Source of the DNA: Frisingicoccus sp009929615
GTDB taxonomy: Bacteria; Bacillota; Clostridia; Lachnospirales; Lachnospiraceae
Direction: 5' to 3'
Length of the DNA: 64,000 nt
Assembly (NCBI GenBank): GCA_028692275.1
Contig: JAQUXR010000009.1
Location: 19,437 to 83,436 of the forward strand
Shown here one piece after another: positions 35,409 to 45,000 of this stretch (position 1 is the first letter of the stretch; each line of letters starts with the position of its first letter). A program made the position numbers and the translations under genes. Under the pieces are notes generated by a model that did not search any database, had not been told where the DNA came from, and saw only the letters and a program-made list of their open reading frames with translations.

Positions 35409-36536
35409 TTATTTCAGATTGCCGGAATGGAGTTTTTTGATGAATTCCAGTTCCGTATTGCTGTAGTCATAGGTTCGTTGGTTAAAATTGTGAAAACGGG
35501 ATGCTGGTTTTTTGCCAGTGGTTGTTTTCGCAGTTTTGGATTCTTTTGCCTGCTTTGCTTTTGCCTGTTCAAAGGCTGTGTCCAGACGAAGGACATCATC
35601 CATCGTCTCTACCTGATTACTGTGCCAGCGTTCCAGTATGGAATCGGCATATTTGAAACTGGCAGAGTGTGCGGTCAGAATAGTACGCCTGCAGGCTTCG
35701 ACAATTAATTCCTGGGAAAGTTTGTATTCCTGCTGCCAGCGGCGAATATAACTCAATTCATCATCACTCAGATAACGGCCTTTAATACCAAAGGCATTCA
35801 TAACGGCAGAATTAACCTTGTTATAGGAAGCACAGTAGACTTTCGCATCGGCGGGCGTCTGGATACCGGCTTCGGCCCAGCTCATGGCAACAGCCTGGAT
35901 ATAATTCATCTTCCGGTGGCCATTGGAAATACAGTATTCGAAAAGATGTTCAATTAAATCTAAGGACATACCCAGTCCTTTGCGGAAAAAGAGAACCGTG
36001 TTCATATCATCCTGATTCAGAGGCTTTCCGCTATACTGCTGAATGATGAAGAAAAGCTGTTCTCCACCATCCTTCTCCACAAAAGTCTGAAGGTCATCCA
36101 TCGAATAGAAAGGAATATCAGATGTGGAACGCTCTTTTTTGGGAGTTGTTTTTACCGGTTTTGGCGAAGCCGGCTGGACTTTTACGGCTTCTGGTTGAGG
36201 AACCGGTTCTGCAACAGGCTTTTCCTGGGCGTAGGGTGCGGTAACCGGGCGCAGGCAGAGGTCTGTGATATTGCCCGCATCATCCCAGGCAATTCGAAGA
36301 AGCTTCTCCTGTTCCCAAAAGCGGAGTGCCCGCTTGACATCGTTCTCTGTCATATTAAAAAAATCAGCAATGGAGCTGGTTGTAATCTCGTCATGAGCAC
36401 ATCCGGCCCATCGGAGAAGATAGAGGTAAATCTTTAAAAATTCACCATTGGCCCCAGACATATAATGGTCCAGAAATTCGTTTGGAATTAATGTAATATT
36501 CCGAGGCATATCGGTATGTAATCTAATTGCGTTCAT
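35409..36536 (-). CDS. DnaD-domain replication initiation protein
   Basis: A 375-residue protein with an N-terminal winged helix (residues about 15-80, FLKIYLYLLRWAG, NMTENDVKRALRFWEQ), a Pro/Lys-rich linker at about 95-140, and two consecutive DnaD/DnaB C-terminal-type helical domains ending in a basic tail with the YxxxNxR-like FHNFNQRTYDYSN. In Bacillus, DnaD and DnaB bring the helicase loader to DNA bound by DnaA or PriA. The pairing with the DnaI-like gene supports this. A promoter and DnaA boxes lie upstream, suggesting DnaA control. Confidence 0.85.
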   Translation of the reverse strand: MNAIRLHTDMPRNITLIPNEFLDHYMSGANGEFLKIYLYLLRWAGCAHDEITTSSIADFFNMTENDVKRALRFWEQEKLLRIAWDDAGNITDLCLRPVTAPYAQEKPVAEPVPQPEAVKVQPASPKPVKTTPKKERSTSDIPFYSMDDLQTFVEKDGGEQLFFIIQQYSGKPLNQDDMNTVLFFRKGLGMSLDLIEHLFEYCISNGHRKMNYIQAVAMSWAEAGIQTPADAKVYCASYNKVNSAVMNAFGIKGRYLSDDELSYIRRWQQEYKLSQELIVEACRRTILTAHSASFKYADSILERWHSNQVETMDDVLRLDTAFEQAKAKQAKESKTAKTTTGKKPASRFHNFNQRTYDYSNTELEFIKKLHSGNLK

Positions 36537-36629
36537 AAGTTCCCCACCCTGTTTCTATAATAATAAAATAGTGCATTTTCAATAAGTTCAATCTGCCCAT
36601 ACATATGGTTGATTTCACTAAGTGTTCAC

Positions 36630-36658
36630 AGTATAGCACATTCTAAAATTCTTGAAAA
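36630..36658 (-). promoter_or_regulatory. promoter of the dnaD-dnaI operon
   Basis: On the minus strand TTTTCA (36658-36653) and TATACT (36635-36630) are separated by 17 bases. The first DnaA-box group starts 27 bases upstream of the -35. Confidence 0.55.
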
Positions 36659-36684
36659 TAGGGCCGGATTTTGAGAAAGGAAAA

Positions 36685-36875
36685 TGTGGAAAATGTGGAT
36701 AAAGTGGATAACTTTTTACATAATTGTTTCATAAAAAAATCAGGGTCGAAAAAACCTACAAAAATCCGAGGATTGTCAGATTTTGCGAAAAACTGGAGAA
36801 AAGGTTATGTAAATGAAATTATCCACAGATTTTACAACTAAAAATTGTTGATAAACCTGTGGATAATGTGGATAA
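36685..36875. promoter_or_regulatory. cluster of DnaA-box-like nonamers
   Basis: Within the 342-base gap between murC and dnaD, nonamers matching TTATCCACA or its complement occur in tandem: TGTGGAAAA (36685), TGTGGATAA (36694), AGTGGATAA (36703), TTATCCACA (36819), TGTTGATAA (36846), TGTGGATAA (36858) and TGTGGATAA (36867). Four are perfect DnaA boxes, and the first three and the last two are contiguous at 9-base steps. No oriC genes (dnaA, dnaN, rpmH) are adjacent. The role may be DnaA control of dnaD-dnaI or DnaA titration. Confidence 0.75.
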
Positions 36876-36878
36876 CTC

Positions 36879-38255
36879 CTATTTTAAGAGATCTTCGCCG
36901 ATGTTTACAATGTCTCCGGCACCCATAGTTATCAACAGGTCACCGTGATTACAATTTTTTAATAAAAATTTCTCAATTTCTTCAAATGAAGAAAAGTAGT
37001 CGGCTTCAGTATTTAATTTTAATATTTCTGCCTGTAAATCTTTGGAATGAATCTCTCCGGTGTCAACCTCCCGGGCTGCATAAATATCGGCCAGGACAAC
37101 ATGGTCGGCCAAAGAAAGGGCCTTGGCAAAATCCTTTAACAGGGCTTTGGTCCGGGTATAGGTATGAGGCTGGAAAGCACACCAGATTTTCTTATGAGGG
37201 TAGTTTTTCGCAGCGGTTAAAGTTGCTTCAATTTCTGTTGGATGGTGGGCATAGTCATCAAGAATGGTAATGCCATTAACTTCACCCTTATATTCAAAAC
37301 GACGGTCAGTGCCTTTGAAATTCAAAAGGCCGGTCTTAATATTTTCCATTGGAATATTAAGCTCCTGAGCAGCAGCGATAGCAGCCAGAGAGTTTGATAC
37401 ATTATGCATACCGGTGACATTTAAGGATATATGGGTTATTTCTTCACCATTAACGTATAAGTCATAGCTGCCGCAGGCATGGTCATTGAAAGTAATGTTT
37501 TTTGCCGTATAGCTATCCTTAGCATCTAAACCATAGGTTACAATCTTGCATGGAAGGTCCTTTGTGAAATAGTCCAGATTTGGTATTTCACCATTAATAA
37601 TCAGGACGCCATTGTTATCTAATTTCTCACAAAAACAACGGAAAGAATGGCGAATGTCATCAAGATCTTTAAAAAAGTCAAGATGGTCCGCATCTACATT
37701 AAGAATTAACTCAATACGTGGATTGAACTTTAAAAAGCTGTTGGTATATTCACAGGCTTCAGTGATGAAGTTATTGGAACGTCCAACGCGGATATTACCA
37801 TTGATATCTTTAAGAATACCTCCAACAGAAATTGTTGGATCGCATTTACCGGCAAGCATAATTAAAGAGAGCATGGAGGTTGTTGTTGTTTTTCCGTGGG
37901 TACCTGATACAGCAATAGAGTTTTCGTAATGACTCATAATCTGACCAAGAAGTTCGGCGCGGTCCATATGTGGAATATTCTTTTCCACGACGGCTTTAAA
38001 TTCCGGATTATCCGGATGAATGGCAGCGGTATAAACAACGAGGTCTATGTCATCGGTAATATTTTCAGGCTTCTGTCCATAAATAATGGATGCACCGTGC
38101 TGTTCAAGTTTTTCAGTAATTGGGGAACTTTTCATATCAGAGCCGGTAATTGTAAAGCCTCGTTCAAGGAGAACCTCAGCAAGACCACTCATGCTAATGC
38201 CGCCGATACCCATAAAGTGGATTTTAATCGGACGATTAAAGTCAATTTTATACAT
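36879..38255 (-). CDS. murC: UDP-N-acetylmuramate--L-alanine ligase
   Basis: A 458-residue Mur ligase. An N-terminal Rossmann domain (MGIGGISMSGLAE) is followed by the ATP-binding GTHGKTTTTSM (about residues 117-127), the central-domain FITEACEY and NVDADHLDFF, and the C-terminal DDYAHHPTEI and FQPHTYTRT. It adds the first L-Ala to UDP-MurNAc in peptidoglycan synthesis. GGAAGTG lies upstream of the ATG. A TATAAT-type -10 at 38302-38307 with a weak -35 may drive it. It is in the same orientation as dnaD but separated by the DnaA-box region. Confidence 0.95.
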   Translation of the reverse strand: MYKIDFNRPIKIHFMGIGGISMSGLAEVLLERGFTITGSDMKSSPITEKLEQHGASIIYGQKPENITDDIDLVVYTAAIHPDNPEFKAVVEKNIPHMDRAELLGQIMSHYENSIAVSGTHGKTTTTSMLSLIMLAGKCDPTISVGGILKDINGNIRVGRSNNFITEACEYTNSFLKFNPRIELILNVDADHLDFFKDLDDIRHSFRCFCEKLDNNGVLIINGEIPNLDYFTKDLPCKIVTYGLDAKDSYTAKNITFNDHACGSYDLYVNGEEITHISLNVTGMHNVSNSLAAIAAAQELNIPMENIKTGLLNFKGTDRRFEYKGEVNGITILDDYAHHPTEIEATLTAAKNYPHKKIWCAFQPHTYTRTKALLKDFAKALSLADHVVLADIYAAREVDTGEIHSKDLQAEILKLNTEADYFSSFEEIEKFLLKNCNHGDLLITMGAGDIVNIGEDLLK

Positions 38256-38602
38256 ATTATATTACACTTCCTTATTATCATATTTCAAATGTAGCTAATT
38301 TATTATAGCTTGCTTTGAAAGAAAAATAAAGGATTTTTATTGAAACCACTTGAAATTAGAGGCTTAAAAGTGTGTATGCCCTATAAGTGTCTGCTGATGG
38401 ACGGTGAAAATCAGAAAGATGCACAAAGAAACTTTGTGGCAATTGTGCACAAATTACAGACATTTTGTGGATTGAGTCGAAAAAAATCGGAATATTGAAC
38501 ATTTTTAAAAGATTACTAGGGAAAAAATAGTAAAAAGTGTTCACAATTTTCGGGGCAGGTGTTATAATTAAATAATCATAACAGAACGCAAGAGGTGATT
38601 AC
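38256..38602. other. intergenic region between divergent murC and glgC
   Basis: This 347-base AT-rich gap has no convincing gene. It holds a minus-strand -10 (TATAAT, 38307-38302) for murC, a small perfect hairpin CACAAAG-N3-CTTTGTG near 38420-38436, and the glgC promoter at 38540-38568. Nothing else is evident. Confidence 0.6.
38540..38568 (+). promoter_or_regulatory. sigma-70-type promoter of glgC
   Basis: TTCACA (38540-38545) and TATAAT (38563-38568) are separated by 17 bases; transcription would start near 38575, just before the glgC ribosome site. Confidence 0.7.
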
Positions 38603-39874
38603 GTGGTTAAAAAAGAAATGATAGCTATGCTTTTGGCAGGGGGACAGGGAAGCCGCCTGGGTGTGCTGACTGCAAATGTAGCCAAGCCTGCGGTAGCCTT
38701 TGGCGGTAAATACAGAATTATTGATTTTCCATTAAGCAATTGCATTAATTCGGGAATTGATACTGTGGGTGTATTGACCCAGTACCGTCATTTGAGATTA
38801 AATACTCATATTGGAATTGGTATCCCGTGGGATTTGGACCGCAGTTACGGTGGTGTTACATTATTGCCACCTTATGAAGGCGGGGAAAATTCCGACTGGT
38901 ATTCAGGAACAGCGAATGCCATTTTTCAGAATCTGGAATACATAGAAACCTATAATCCAGAATATGTTCTGATTCTTGGTGGGGACCATATTTACAAGAT
39001 GGACTATGAAGTTATGCTGGACTTCCATAAGTCAAGGAATGCGGATATCACTATTGCGTGTATGCCGGTTCCATGGGAAGAAGCCAGTCGCTTTGGTGTT
39101 GTTGTTGCAGATGAATGGGGACATATTAAAGAATTTGAAGAAAAACCGGAAAAACCAAGCAGTAATCTTGCCTCTATGGGAATCTATATTTTCAATTGGC
39201 AGTTGCTTAAAGAAGCACTTTTGGCATTAAAGGACCAGCCGGGCTGTGATTTTGGTATGCATGTTATTCCATATGTACATGAGAAGACCAACAACTGCTA
39301 TGCTTATGAATTTAATGGCTACTGGAAAGATGTAGGAACATTAGGCTCTTATTGGGAAGCGAACATGGAACTCATTGATATTATCCCGGAATTTAATCTG
39401 TATGAAGAGTTCTGGAAGATATATACGAATAACGACATGATCACACCTCTGTATTTTGATGGGGACTCTAAAGTAAACCGCTGTATTATTGGAGAAGGTT
39501 CAGAGATTTACGGTGAAGTCCATAACAGTGTTATTGGGTCTGGCGTTATTATCGGAGAAGGTTCCGTTGTAAAAGATTCTATTATTATGAGGGGTACTAA
39601 GATAGGAAAGAACTGTACGATTGATAAAGGTATTATTGCTGAAAATGTTGAGATAGGGGATAATGTCGTTTTCTCTGTTGGCGAATTCGCAGAGAGTGTA
39701 CTGAATCCGAAAGTTTATGCCTTTGATTTGGTCACTGTCGCAGAAAATTCCAGCATTCCTTCAGATGTTAAGGTTGGAAAGAATACAGCTATTGTGGGAA
39801 GAACTGAAATTTCGGACTATCCGGGGGGACTTCTGGCAAGCGGACAAGCTATAGTTAAGGCAGGTGAGATGTGA
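38603..39874 (+). CDS. glgC: glucose-1-phosphate adenylyltransferase
   Basis: A 423-residue nucleotidyltransferase that makes ADP-glucose for glycogen. The N-terminal LLAGGQGSRLGVLT, AKPAVAFGGKYRIIDFPLSN, GGDHIYKMDY and FGVVVADEWG blocks are followed by a left-handed beta-helix (hexapeptide-type repeats from about residue 290). The start is GTG 38603 with GAGGTG 5 bases upstream; ATG 38618 is less likely because it would trim the conserved N-terminus. It overlaps glgD. Confidence 0.93.
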   Translation: MVKKEMIAMLLAGGQGSRLGVLTANVAKPAVAFGGKYRIIDFPLSNCINSGIDTVGVLTQYRHLRLNTHIGIGIPWDLDRSYGGVTLLPPYEGGENSDWYSGTANAIFQNLEYIETYNPEYVLILGGDHIYKMDYEVMLDFHKSRNADITIACMPVPWEEASRFGVVVADEWGHIKEFEEKPEKPSSNLASMGIYIFNWQLLKEALLALKDQPGCDFGMHVIPYVHEKTNNCYAYEFNGYWKDVGTLGSYWEANMELIDIIPEFNLYEEFWKIYTNNDMITPLYFDGDSKVNRCIIGEGSEIYGEVHNSVIGSGVIIGEGSVVKDSIIMRGTKIGKNCTIDKGIIAENVEIGDNVVFSVGEFAESVLNPKVYAFDLVTVAENSSIPSDVKVGKNTAIVGRTEISDYPGGLLASGQAIVKAGEM

Positions 39875-40998
39875 TGAAAGCAGTTGGGATTGTATTAGCA
39901 GGAGGCAGCAATAACCGGATGGGACAGTTGTCAAAGAAGAGAGCGGTTCCTGCTATGCCGGTGGCCGGCAGCTATCGGTGTATCGATTTTGTTTTAAGCA
40001 ATATGAGCAATTCACATGTTCAAAAAGTTGCTGTGTTGACACAATATAATTCCAGGTCCCTGAATGAGCATCTGAATTCCTCAAAATGGTGGGATTTCGG
40101 ACGTAAACAGGGCGGCCTGTTTGTTTTGACACCGTTTATAACAGAAGAAAACAGTTCCTGGTATCTGGGAACAGCAGATTCCATTTATCAGAATTTAGAG
40201 TTTTTAAGAAACTGTCATGAACCCTATGTGATTATAACCTCTGGAGATTGTGTTTATAAGATGGATTATGACAAGATTCTGGAGTACCACATTAAGACAA
40301 AAGCAGATATTACCGTTGCGGTTAAGGATATGCCGGAAGGCACAAAGGATATTCAGCGGTTTGGTATTATCCGAATGGATGGAACCGGAAGAATAACGAA
40401 TTTTGAAGAAAAACCATTAATTGCCCAGACAAATACAATATCTATCGGAGTGTATGTTATTCGCCGACGTCTTCTCATGGAACTGATTCAAAAAGCTCAT
40501 GAAGAGAACCGGACAGATTTTGTACAGGATATACTTGTTAGGCATAAAGATGTCAAAAAGATTTTTGGCTATAAACATGAGGGGTATTGGCAGAATATTG
40601 CAACAATTGATGCCTATTACCAAACCAATATGGACTTTTTGAAGAAGGGCGTAAGGGATTATTTCTTTAAAGATTATCCAAATGTCTATTCCAAAACCGA
40701 GGATTTGCCACCAGCAAAATTCAACCCGGGTTCTGCCATTAAGAATTCACTGATTTCCAGCGGATGTATTTTAAATGGCGTGGTTGAGGATTCGATTTTA
40801 TTTAAAAAGGTTTATGTGGGAAATAATTGCGTTATAAAGAATTCAATTATTTTAAATGATGTTTACATTGGGGATAACACAGTCATTGAAAATTGCATTG
40901 TGGAAAGCAGAGATACTATTCGGGCCAACTCTTCTTATCTGGGGGAACCTGGTAAGGTGACGATTGTTGACGAGAAGAATGACCGATATATTTTATAA
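39874..40998 (+). CDS. glgD: GlgD, regulatory subunit of ADP-glucose pyrophosphorylase
   Basis: A 374-residue GlgC paralogue. It has the nucleotidyltransferase fold but with degenerate active-site blocks (LAGGSNNRMGQL, TSGDCVYKMDY) and a C-terminal beta-helix, as in GlgD, which pairs with GlgC in Firmicutes and raises its activity. ATG 39874 overlaps the glgC stop (TGATG) with AGGTGAG 5 bases upstream, so subunit synthesis is coupled. The operon may continue into spoVG. Confidence 0.9.
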   Translation: MKAVGIVLAGGSNNRMGQLSKKRAVPAMPVAGSYRCIDFVLSNMSNSHVQKVAVLTQYNSRSLNEHLNSSKWWDFGRKQGGLFVLTPFITEENSSWYLGTADSIYQNLEFLRNCHEPYVIITSGDCVYKMDYDKILEYHIKTKADITVAVKDMPEGTKDIQRFGIIRMDGTGRITNFEEKPLIAQTNTISIGVYVIRRRLLMELIQKAHEENRTDFVQDILVRHKDVKKIFGYKHEGYWQNIATIDAYYQTNMDFLKKGVRDYFFKDYPNVYSKTEDLPPAKFNPGSAIKNSLISSGCILNGVVEDSILFKKVYVGNNCVIKNSIILNDVYIGDNTVIENCIVESRDTIRANSSYLGEPGKVTIVDEKNDRYIL

Positions 40999-41028
40999 GA
41001 CTATAATGACCTGGGGAGGACATAAGAC

Positions 41029-41310
41029 ATGCAAATTACAGATGTAAGAGTACGGAAAGTAACAAAAGAAGGTAAGATGAAGGCAGTTGTTTCTATCACA
41101 TTGGATAATGAATTTGTTGTTCATGACATAAAGGTTATCGATGGTGAAAAAGGGTTATTTATTGCCATGCCGAGCCGGAAGGCTGCAGATGGCGAGTATC
41201 GTGATATTGCCCATCCGATTAATTCGGAAACGAGAGAACGCATTCAGAGTATTATTTTAGAGAAGTATGAAATTGCTGCTTTGGAGAATGAAGAAGAACC
41301 GGCAATTTAA
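41029..41310 (+). CDS. spoVG: SpoVG family regulator
   Basis: A 93-residue protein with the SpoVG core: MQITDVRVRKV, the VSITLDNEFVVHDIKVI strand set, GLFIAMPSRK and the DIAHPINSETRERIQ helix. SpoVG is a small nucleic-acid-binding regulator acting on sporulation, septation and surface genes. GGGGAGGA lies 8 bases before ATG 41029. It follows glgD by 30 bases, so it is likely the last gene of the glgC operon, ending at a hairpin. Confidence 0.93.
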   Translation: MQITDVRVRKVTKEGKMKAVVSITLDNEFVVHDIKVIDGEKGLFIAMPSRKAADGEYRDIAHPINSETRERIQSIILEKYEIAALENEEEPAI

Positions 41311-41330
41311 GTTTGAATTAAGGGTGTAAT

Positions 41331-41391
41331 AAGATAAGAAGAGGGTATTCAGAAAATCCTGACATGGATTGAAGAATATCCTCTTTCTTAA
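41331..41391 (+). terminator. probable terminator after spoVG
   Basis: A long imperfect hairpin pairs about 41336-41364 with 41366-41389 (AGAGG.TATTC with GAATATCCTCT) and ends in a T-rich TTTCTT. Confidence 0.7.
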
Positions 41392-41399
41392 TTGGGGAG

Positions 41400-41429
41400 T
41401 TGACAAATCTTGCCTTGGATGTGTATGCT
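41400..41429 (+). promoter_or_regulatory. sigma-70-type promoter of pth-mfd
   Basis: TTGACA (41400-41405) and TATGCT (41424-41429) are separated by 18 bases, 48 bases before the pth start. Confidence 0.6.
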
Positions 41430-41476
41430 AAAATGCAGGTGTATTTAGAAGATAATTTAGCGTAAAGGACGATGGA

Positions 41477-42058
41477 ATGATGTATATGATCGCAGGGTTG
41501 GGAAATCCAACAAAAACTTACGAAGGAACTCGGCATAATATTGGATTTATGATGATTGATGCCATAGGGGATAAATATAATATTGATGTAACGACAAAAA
41601 AGCATAAAGCCTTGGTAGGCCGAGGAGTCATTGGCGGCCAGCGGGTGATTCTGGCAAAGCCTCAGACCTATATGAATCTGAGTGGAGAAAGTATTCGTGA
41701 AATTGCAGACTTCTATAAAATACTGCCGGAAAATATTATTATTATATATGATGATATCAGCTTGGATGTTGGGCAGCTTAGAATTCGAAAAAAAGGCAGT
41801 GCGGGTGGACACAACGGCATTAAAAGTATCATTGCCCATCTGTCAACTCAGGAATTTCCGAGAATTAAGGTTGGTATAGGCAATAAACCGGAAGGCTGGG
41901 ATTTGGCTGACTATGTACTGTCAAAATATTCTAAAGCCGAAAGAGAATGTATTGAAGAGGCAGCCCGCGATGTGGCAGGGGCTGCAGAATTGATTTTAAA
42001 TGACGATATTGATGGTGCGATGAATCAGTATAATGGTAAGAAGAGGGATATAGGGTGA
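41477..42058 (+). CDS. pth: peptidyl-tRNA hydrolase
   Basis: A 193-residue Pth that frees tRNA from stalled peptidyl-tRNA. Visible are the N-terminal AGLGNPTKTYEGTRHNIGF with the catalytic His, PQTYMNLSG, and YDDISLDVGQLRIRKKGSAGGHNG with the conserved Asp and Asn. AAAGGA lies 7 bases before ATG 41477. Its stop overlaps the GTG start of mfd by four bases, an arrangement shared with many Firmicutes. Confidence 0.95.
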   Translation: MMYMIAGLGNPTKTYEGTRHNIGFMMIDAIGDKYNIDVTTKKHKALVGRGVIGGQRVILAKPQTYMNLSGESIREIADFYKILPENIIIIYDDISLDVGQLRIRKKGSAGGHNGIKSIIAHLSTQEFPRIKVGIGNKPEGWDLADYVLSKYSKAERECIEEAARDVAGAAELILNDDIDGAMNQYNGKKRDIG

Positions 42059-45000
42059 AATTATTCAGAGAACCGTTACTCCAGTTAAATGAATATAGCA
42101 GTATATGTCAGAATCTGGCGGGAAAGGACTACCCGGTCTATGTGGAGGGCTGCGTTGATGCTCAGAAAACCCATTGGATGGCCAGCTTTTCCGAAGAATA
42201 TCCGATAAAGCTGATTATTACCCATAGCGAAAAGCGGGTTAAGGAAATCTATGAGGACTATCAGTTCTTTGACCGCAATGTCTATGACTATCCGGCACGG
42301 GATATTATTTTCTACAGTGCGGATGTGCATGGCCAGCTTTTGGTGCGTCAGCGACTGGCAGTCATCCAGAAGCTTCTTGAAAAAGAGCCGGTGACTGTGG
42401 TGACAACGATTGATGGGTTGATGGACAGCCTTCTGCCACCGGAAAAAATAGCTCAGCAGATTATTCGTCTTCGGGAAGGCGGAACTGCAGACCGGGAGAA
42501 TATGGTAAAACGGCTGGTACACATGGGATTTGAACGGGTTTTTCAGGTAGAAAGTCCGGGTCAGTTTTCTGTGCGTGGTGGTATTCTGGATGTATATAAT
42601 CTGGCAGATGATTGTCCTTACCGTATTGAATTCTGGGATGATGAAATTGATACCATTCGAAGTTTTGATGCCGCCAGTCAGCGTTCTATTGAACGGCATG
42701 AGGCCGTATCCATTTATCCGGCGGCAGAAATGGTTTTTACGGATGAACGGATAACCCAGGGACTCTTAAAATTAAAGCGGGATGTGGATGAAAGCATTAA
42801 GGTTTTCAAAAAGGAAGGGAAAGCAGAAGAAGCCGGGCGGCTGAAACATTTGTATGAAGAAACCCGTGAAGCTTTTGAAAATTCCTTTGGTGGTGCGAAT
42901 GTAGACAGTCTTATTGGTTATTTTTATGAGGAGAAAGTATCTTTTCTGGATTATTTTCCAAAAGAGAGCACACTGATTTTCTTGGATGAGCCAGCCCGGT
43001 TGAGAGAAAAAGCAGAGGGTGTAGCGGCTGAATTTGAAGAGAGTATGAAAAGTCGTCTGGAAAAAGGTTATATTGTTTCCGGACAGATGGATGTCCTGCG
43101 TTCGGAGAAAGAGATTTTTCATCAGCTTGGTAAGCGGAGATGTCTGATGTTGAGTACGCTGGACCAGAAAACAGGCATGATGCCTTATAAACACAGATAT
43201 CATGTAACGGTTCAGTCCATTCAGGCCTACAGCAGGAATTTTGAGCTGCTTGTAAAAGATTTGAAGCGGTGGAAGAGTCGTAAGTACCGGATGGTCCTGG
43301 TTGCCCATTCAAAAACAAGGGCTCAGCATCTGGCAAAGGATTTAGAGGAATATAATTTGACTGCTGCGGTGACGGAAACAATGGACCGGACAGTGGAAGA
43401 AGGACAGATTATTATTTGTCATGGGAATCTCCATAGTGGCGTGGAATATCCGATGATTCGTTTTGTTATCCTTTCAGAGAGTGATATTTTTGGGGAGCCA
43501 AAGCGTAGAAAAAGAAAAAAATCCGAATACAGTGGTCAGAAACTCAATGGTTTTATGGATTTGAGTATTGGTGATTATGTTGTTCATGAGAATCACGGAC
43601 TTGGTGTTTATAAAGGCATTGAAAAGATTGAAATTGATAAAGTAGAAAAGGATTATATAAAAATCGAATATTCTGGTGGGGACAATCTCTATATTCTGGC
43701 GACGCAGCTGGATATGATTCAGAAATATGCAGGTGCAGATGCAAAACGTCCTAAATTAAACCGACTGGGCGGACAGGAGTGGGGACGGACAAAGACCCGT
43801 GTCCGTGGAGCGGTTAAAGACCTTGCAGAAGACTTGATTAAACTCTATGCGGTACGCCAGTCCCAGGAGGGATTTGCTTATGGTCCGGATACAATCTGGC
43901 AGCAGGAGTTTGAAGAAGCTTTTCCATATGAAGAGACGGACGACCAGCTGACAGCTATTGAAGCTGCAAAAAGAGACATGGAGAGCCATCGTATTATGGA
44001 CCGGCTTATTTGTGGTGATGTAGGATATGGAAAAACGGAAGTGGCTATTCGTGCGGCATTTAAAGCGGTTCAGGATGGTAAGCAGGTCGTGCTTCTTGTG
44101 CCGACAACGATTTTGGCTCAGCAGCATTACAATACCTTTACCCAGCGAATGAAAGATTATCCAATTAATATACGGACCATGTCCAGATTCCGCACAAAGG
44201 CCGAACAGGCTGCGACGGTTAAGGAATTAAAAAAAGGTATGGTGGATATTCTTATAGGGACTCATAGGGTTTTATCAAAGGATATTGAATTTAAAAATCT
44301 GGGACTGCTCATTGTGGATGAAGAGCAGAGATTTGGTGTTACCCATAAAGAGAAGATTAAAAAGCTTCGGGAAAATGTGGATGTCCTGACATTGACAGCG
44401 ACACCGATTCCAAGAACGCTCCATATGAGTCTTATAGGTATCCGGGATATGAGTGTGCTCGGAGAACCGCCAATGGACCGAATGCCGGTCCAGACCTATG
44501 TTATGGAATATAACGAGGAGATGGTCAGAGAAGCTATAGCCCGGGAGGTTGGCAGAGGCGGCCAGGTTTATTATGTTTTTAACCGGGTCAATGGCATCGT
44601 GGAGATGACGGCGGCCATCCAGAAGCTGGCACCGGATGCAGAAGTTGCTTTTGCCCATGGTCAGATGAGTGAGCGGGAACTGGAAAAGGTAATGTACCGG
44701 TTTATCAATGGTGAAATAGATGTTCTTGTATCTACAACAATTATTGAAACGGGTCTGGATATTTCAAATGTTAATACCGTGATTATTCATGATGCAGACC
44801 GTCTTGGTCTTTCTCAGCTTTATCAGCTGCGAGGCCGTGTTGGACGTTCAAACCGGACAGCCTATGCATTTCTGCTTTATCGACGCAATACGATTTTAAA
44901 AGAAGTGGCAGAAAAGCGTCTGGCGGCCATTCGGGAGTTTACCGAATTTGGCTCAGGCTTTAAAATCGCCATGAGAGATTTAGAAATACGAGGTGCGGGA

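Noticed and set aside
36537..36878. Possible chromosomal replication origin
   Set aside because: DnaA boxes are present, but there is no dnaA, dnaN, recF or rpmH nearby. Placement just upstream of the dnaD promoter is better explained by gene regulation or titration.
38356..38544. 62-codon minus-strand frame in the murC-glgC gap
   Set aside because: No ribosome site or family resemblance; the region is better read as promoter and hairpin sequence.
42085..43381. Long minus-strand frames within mfd
   Set aside because: The plus-strand protein is continuous and conserved through this area; the reverse frames look like composition artefacts.
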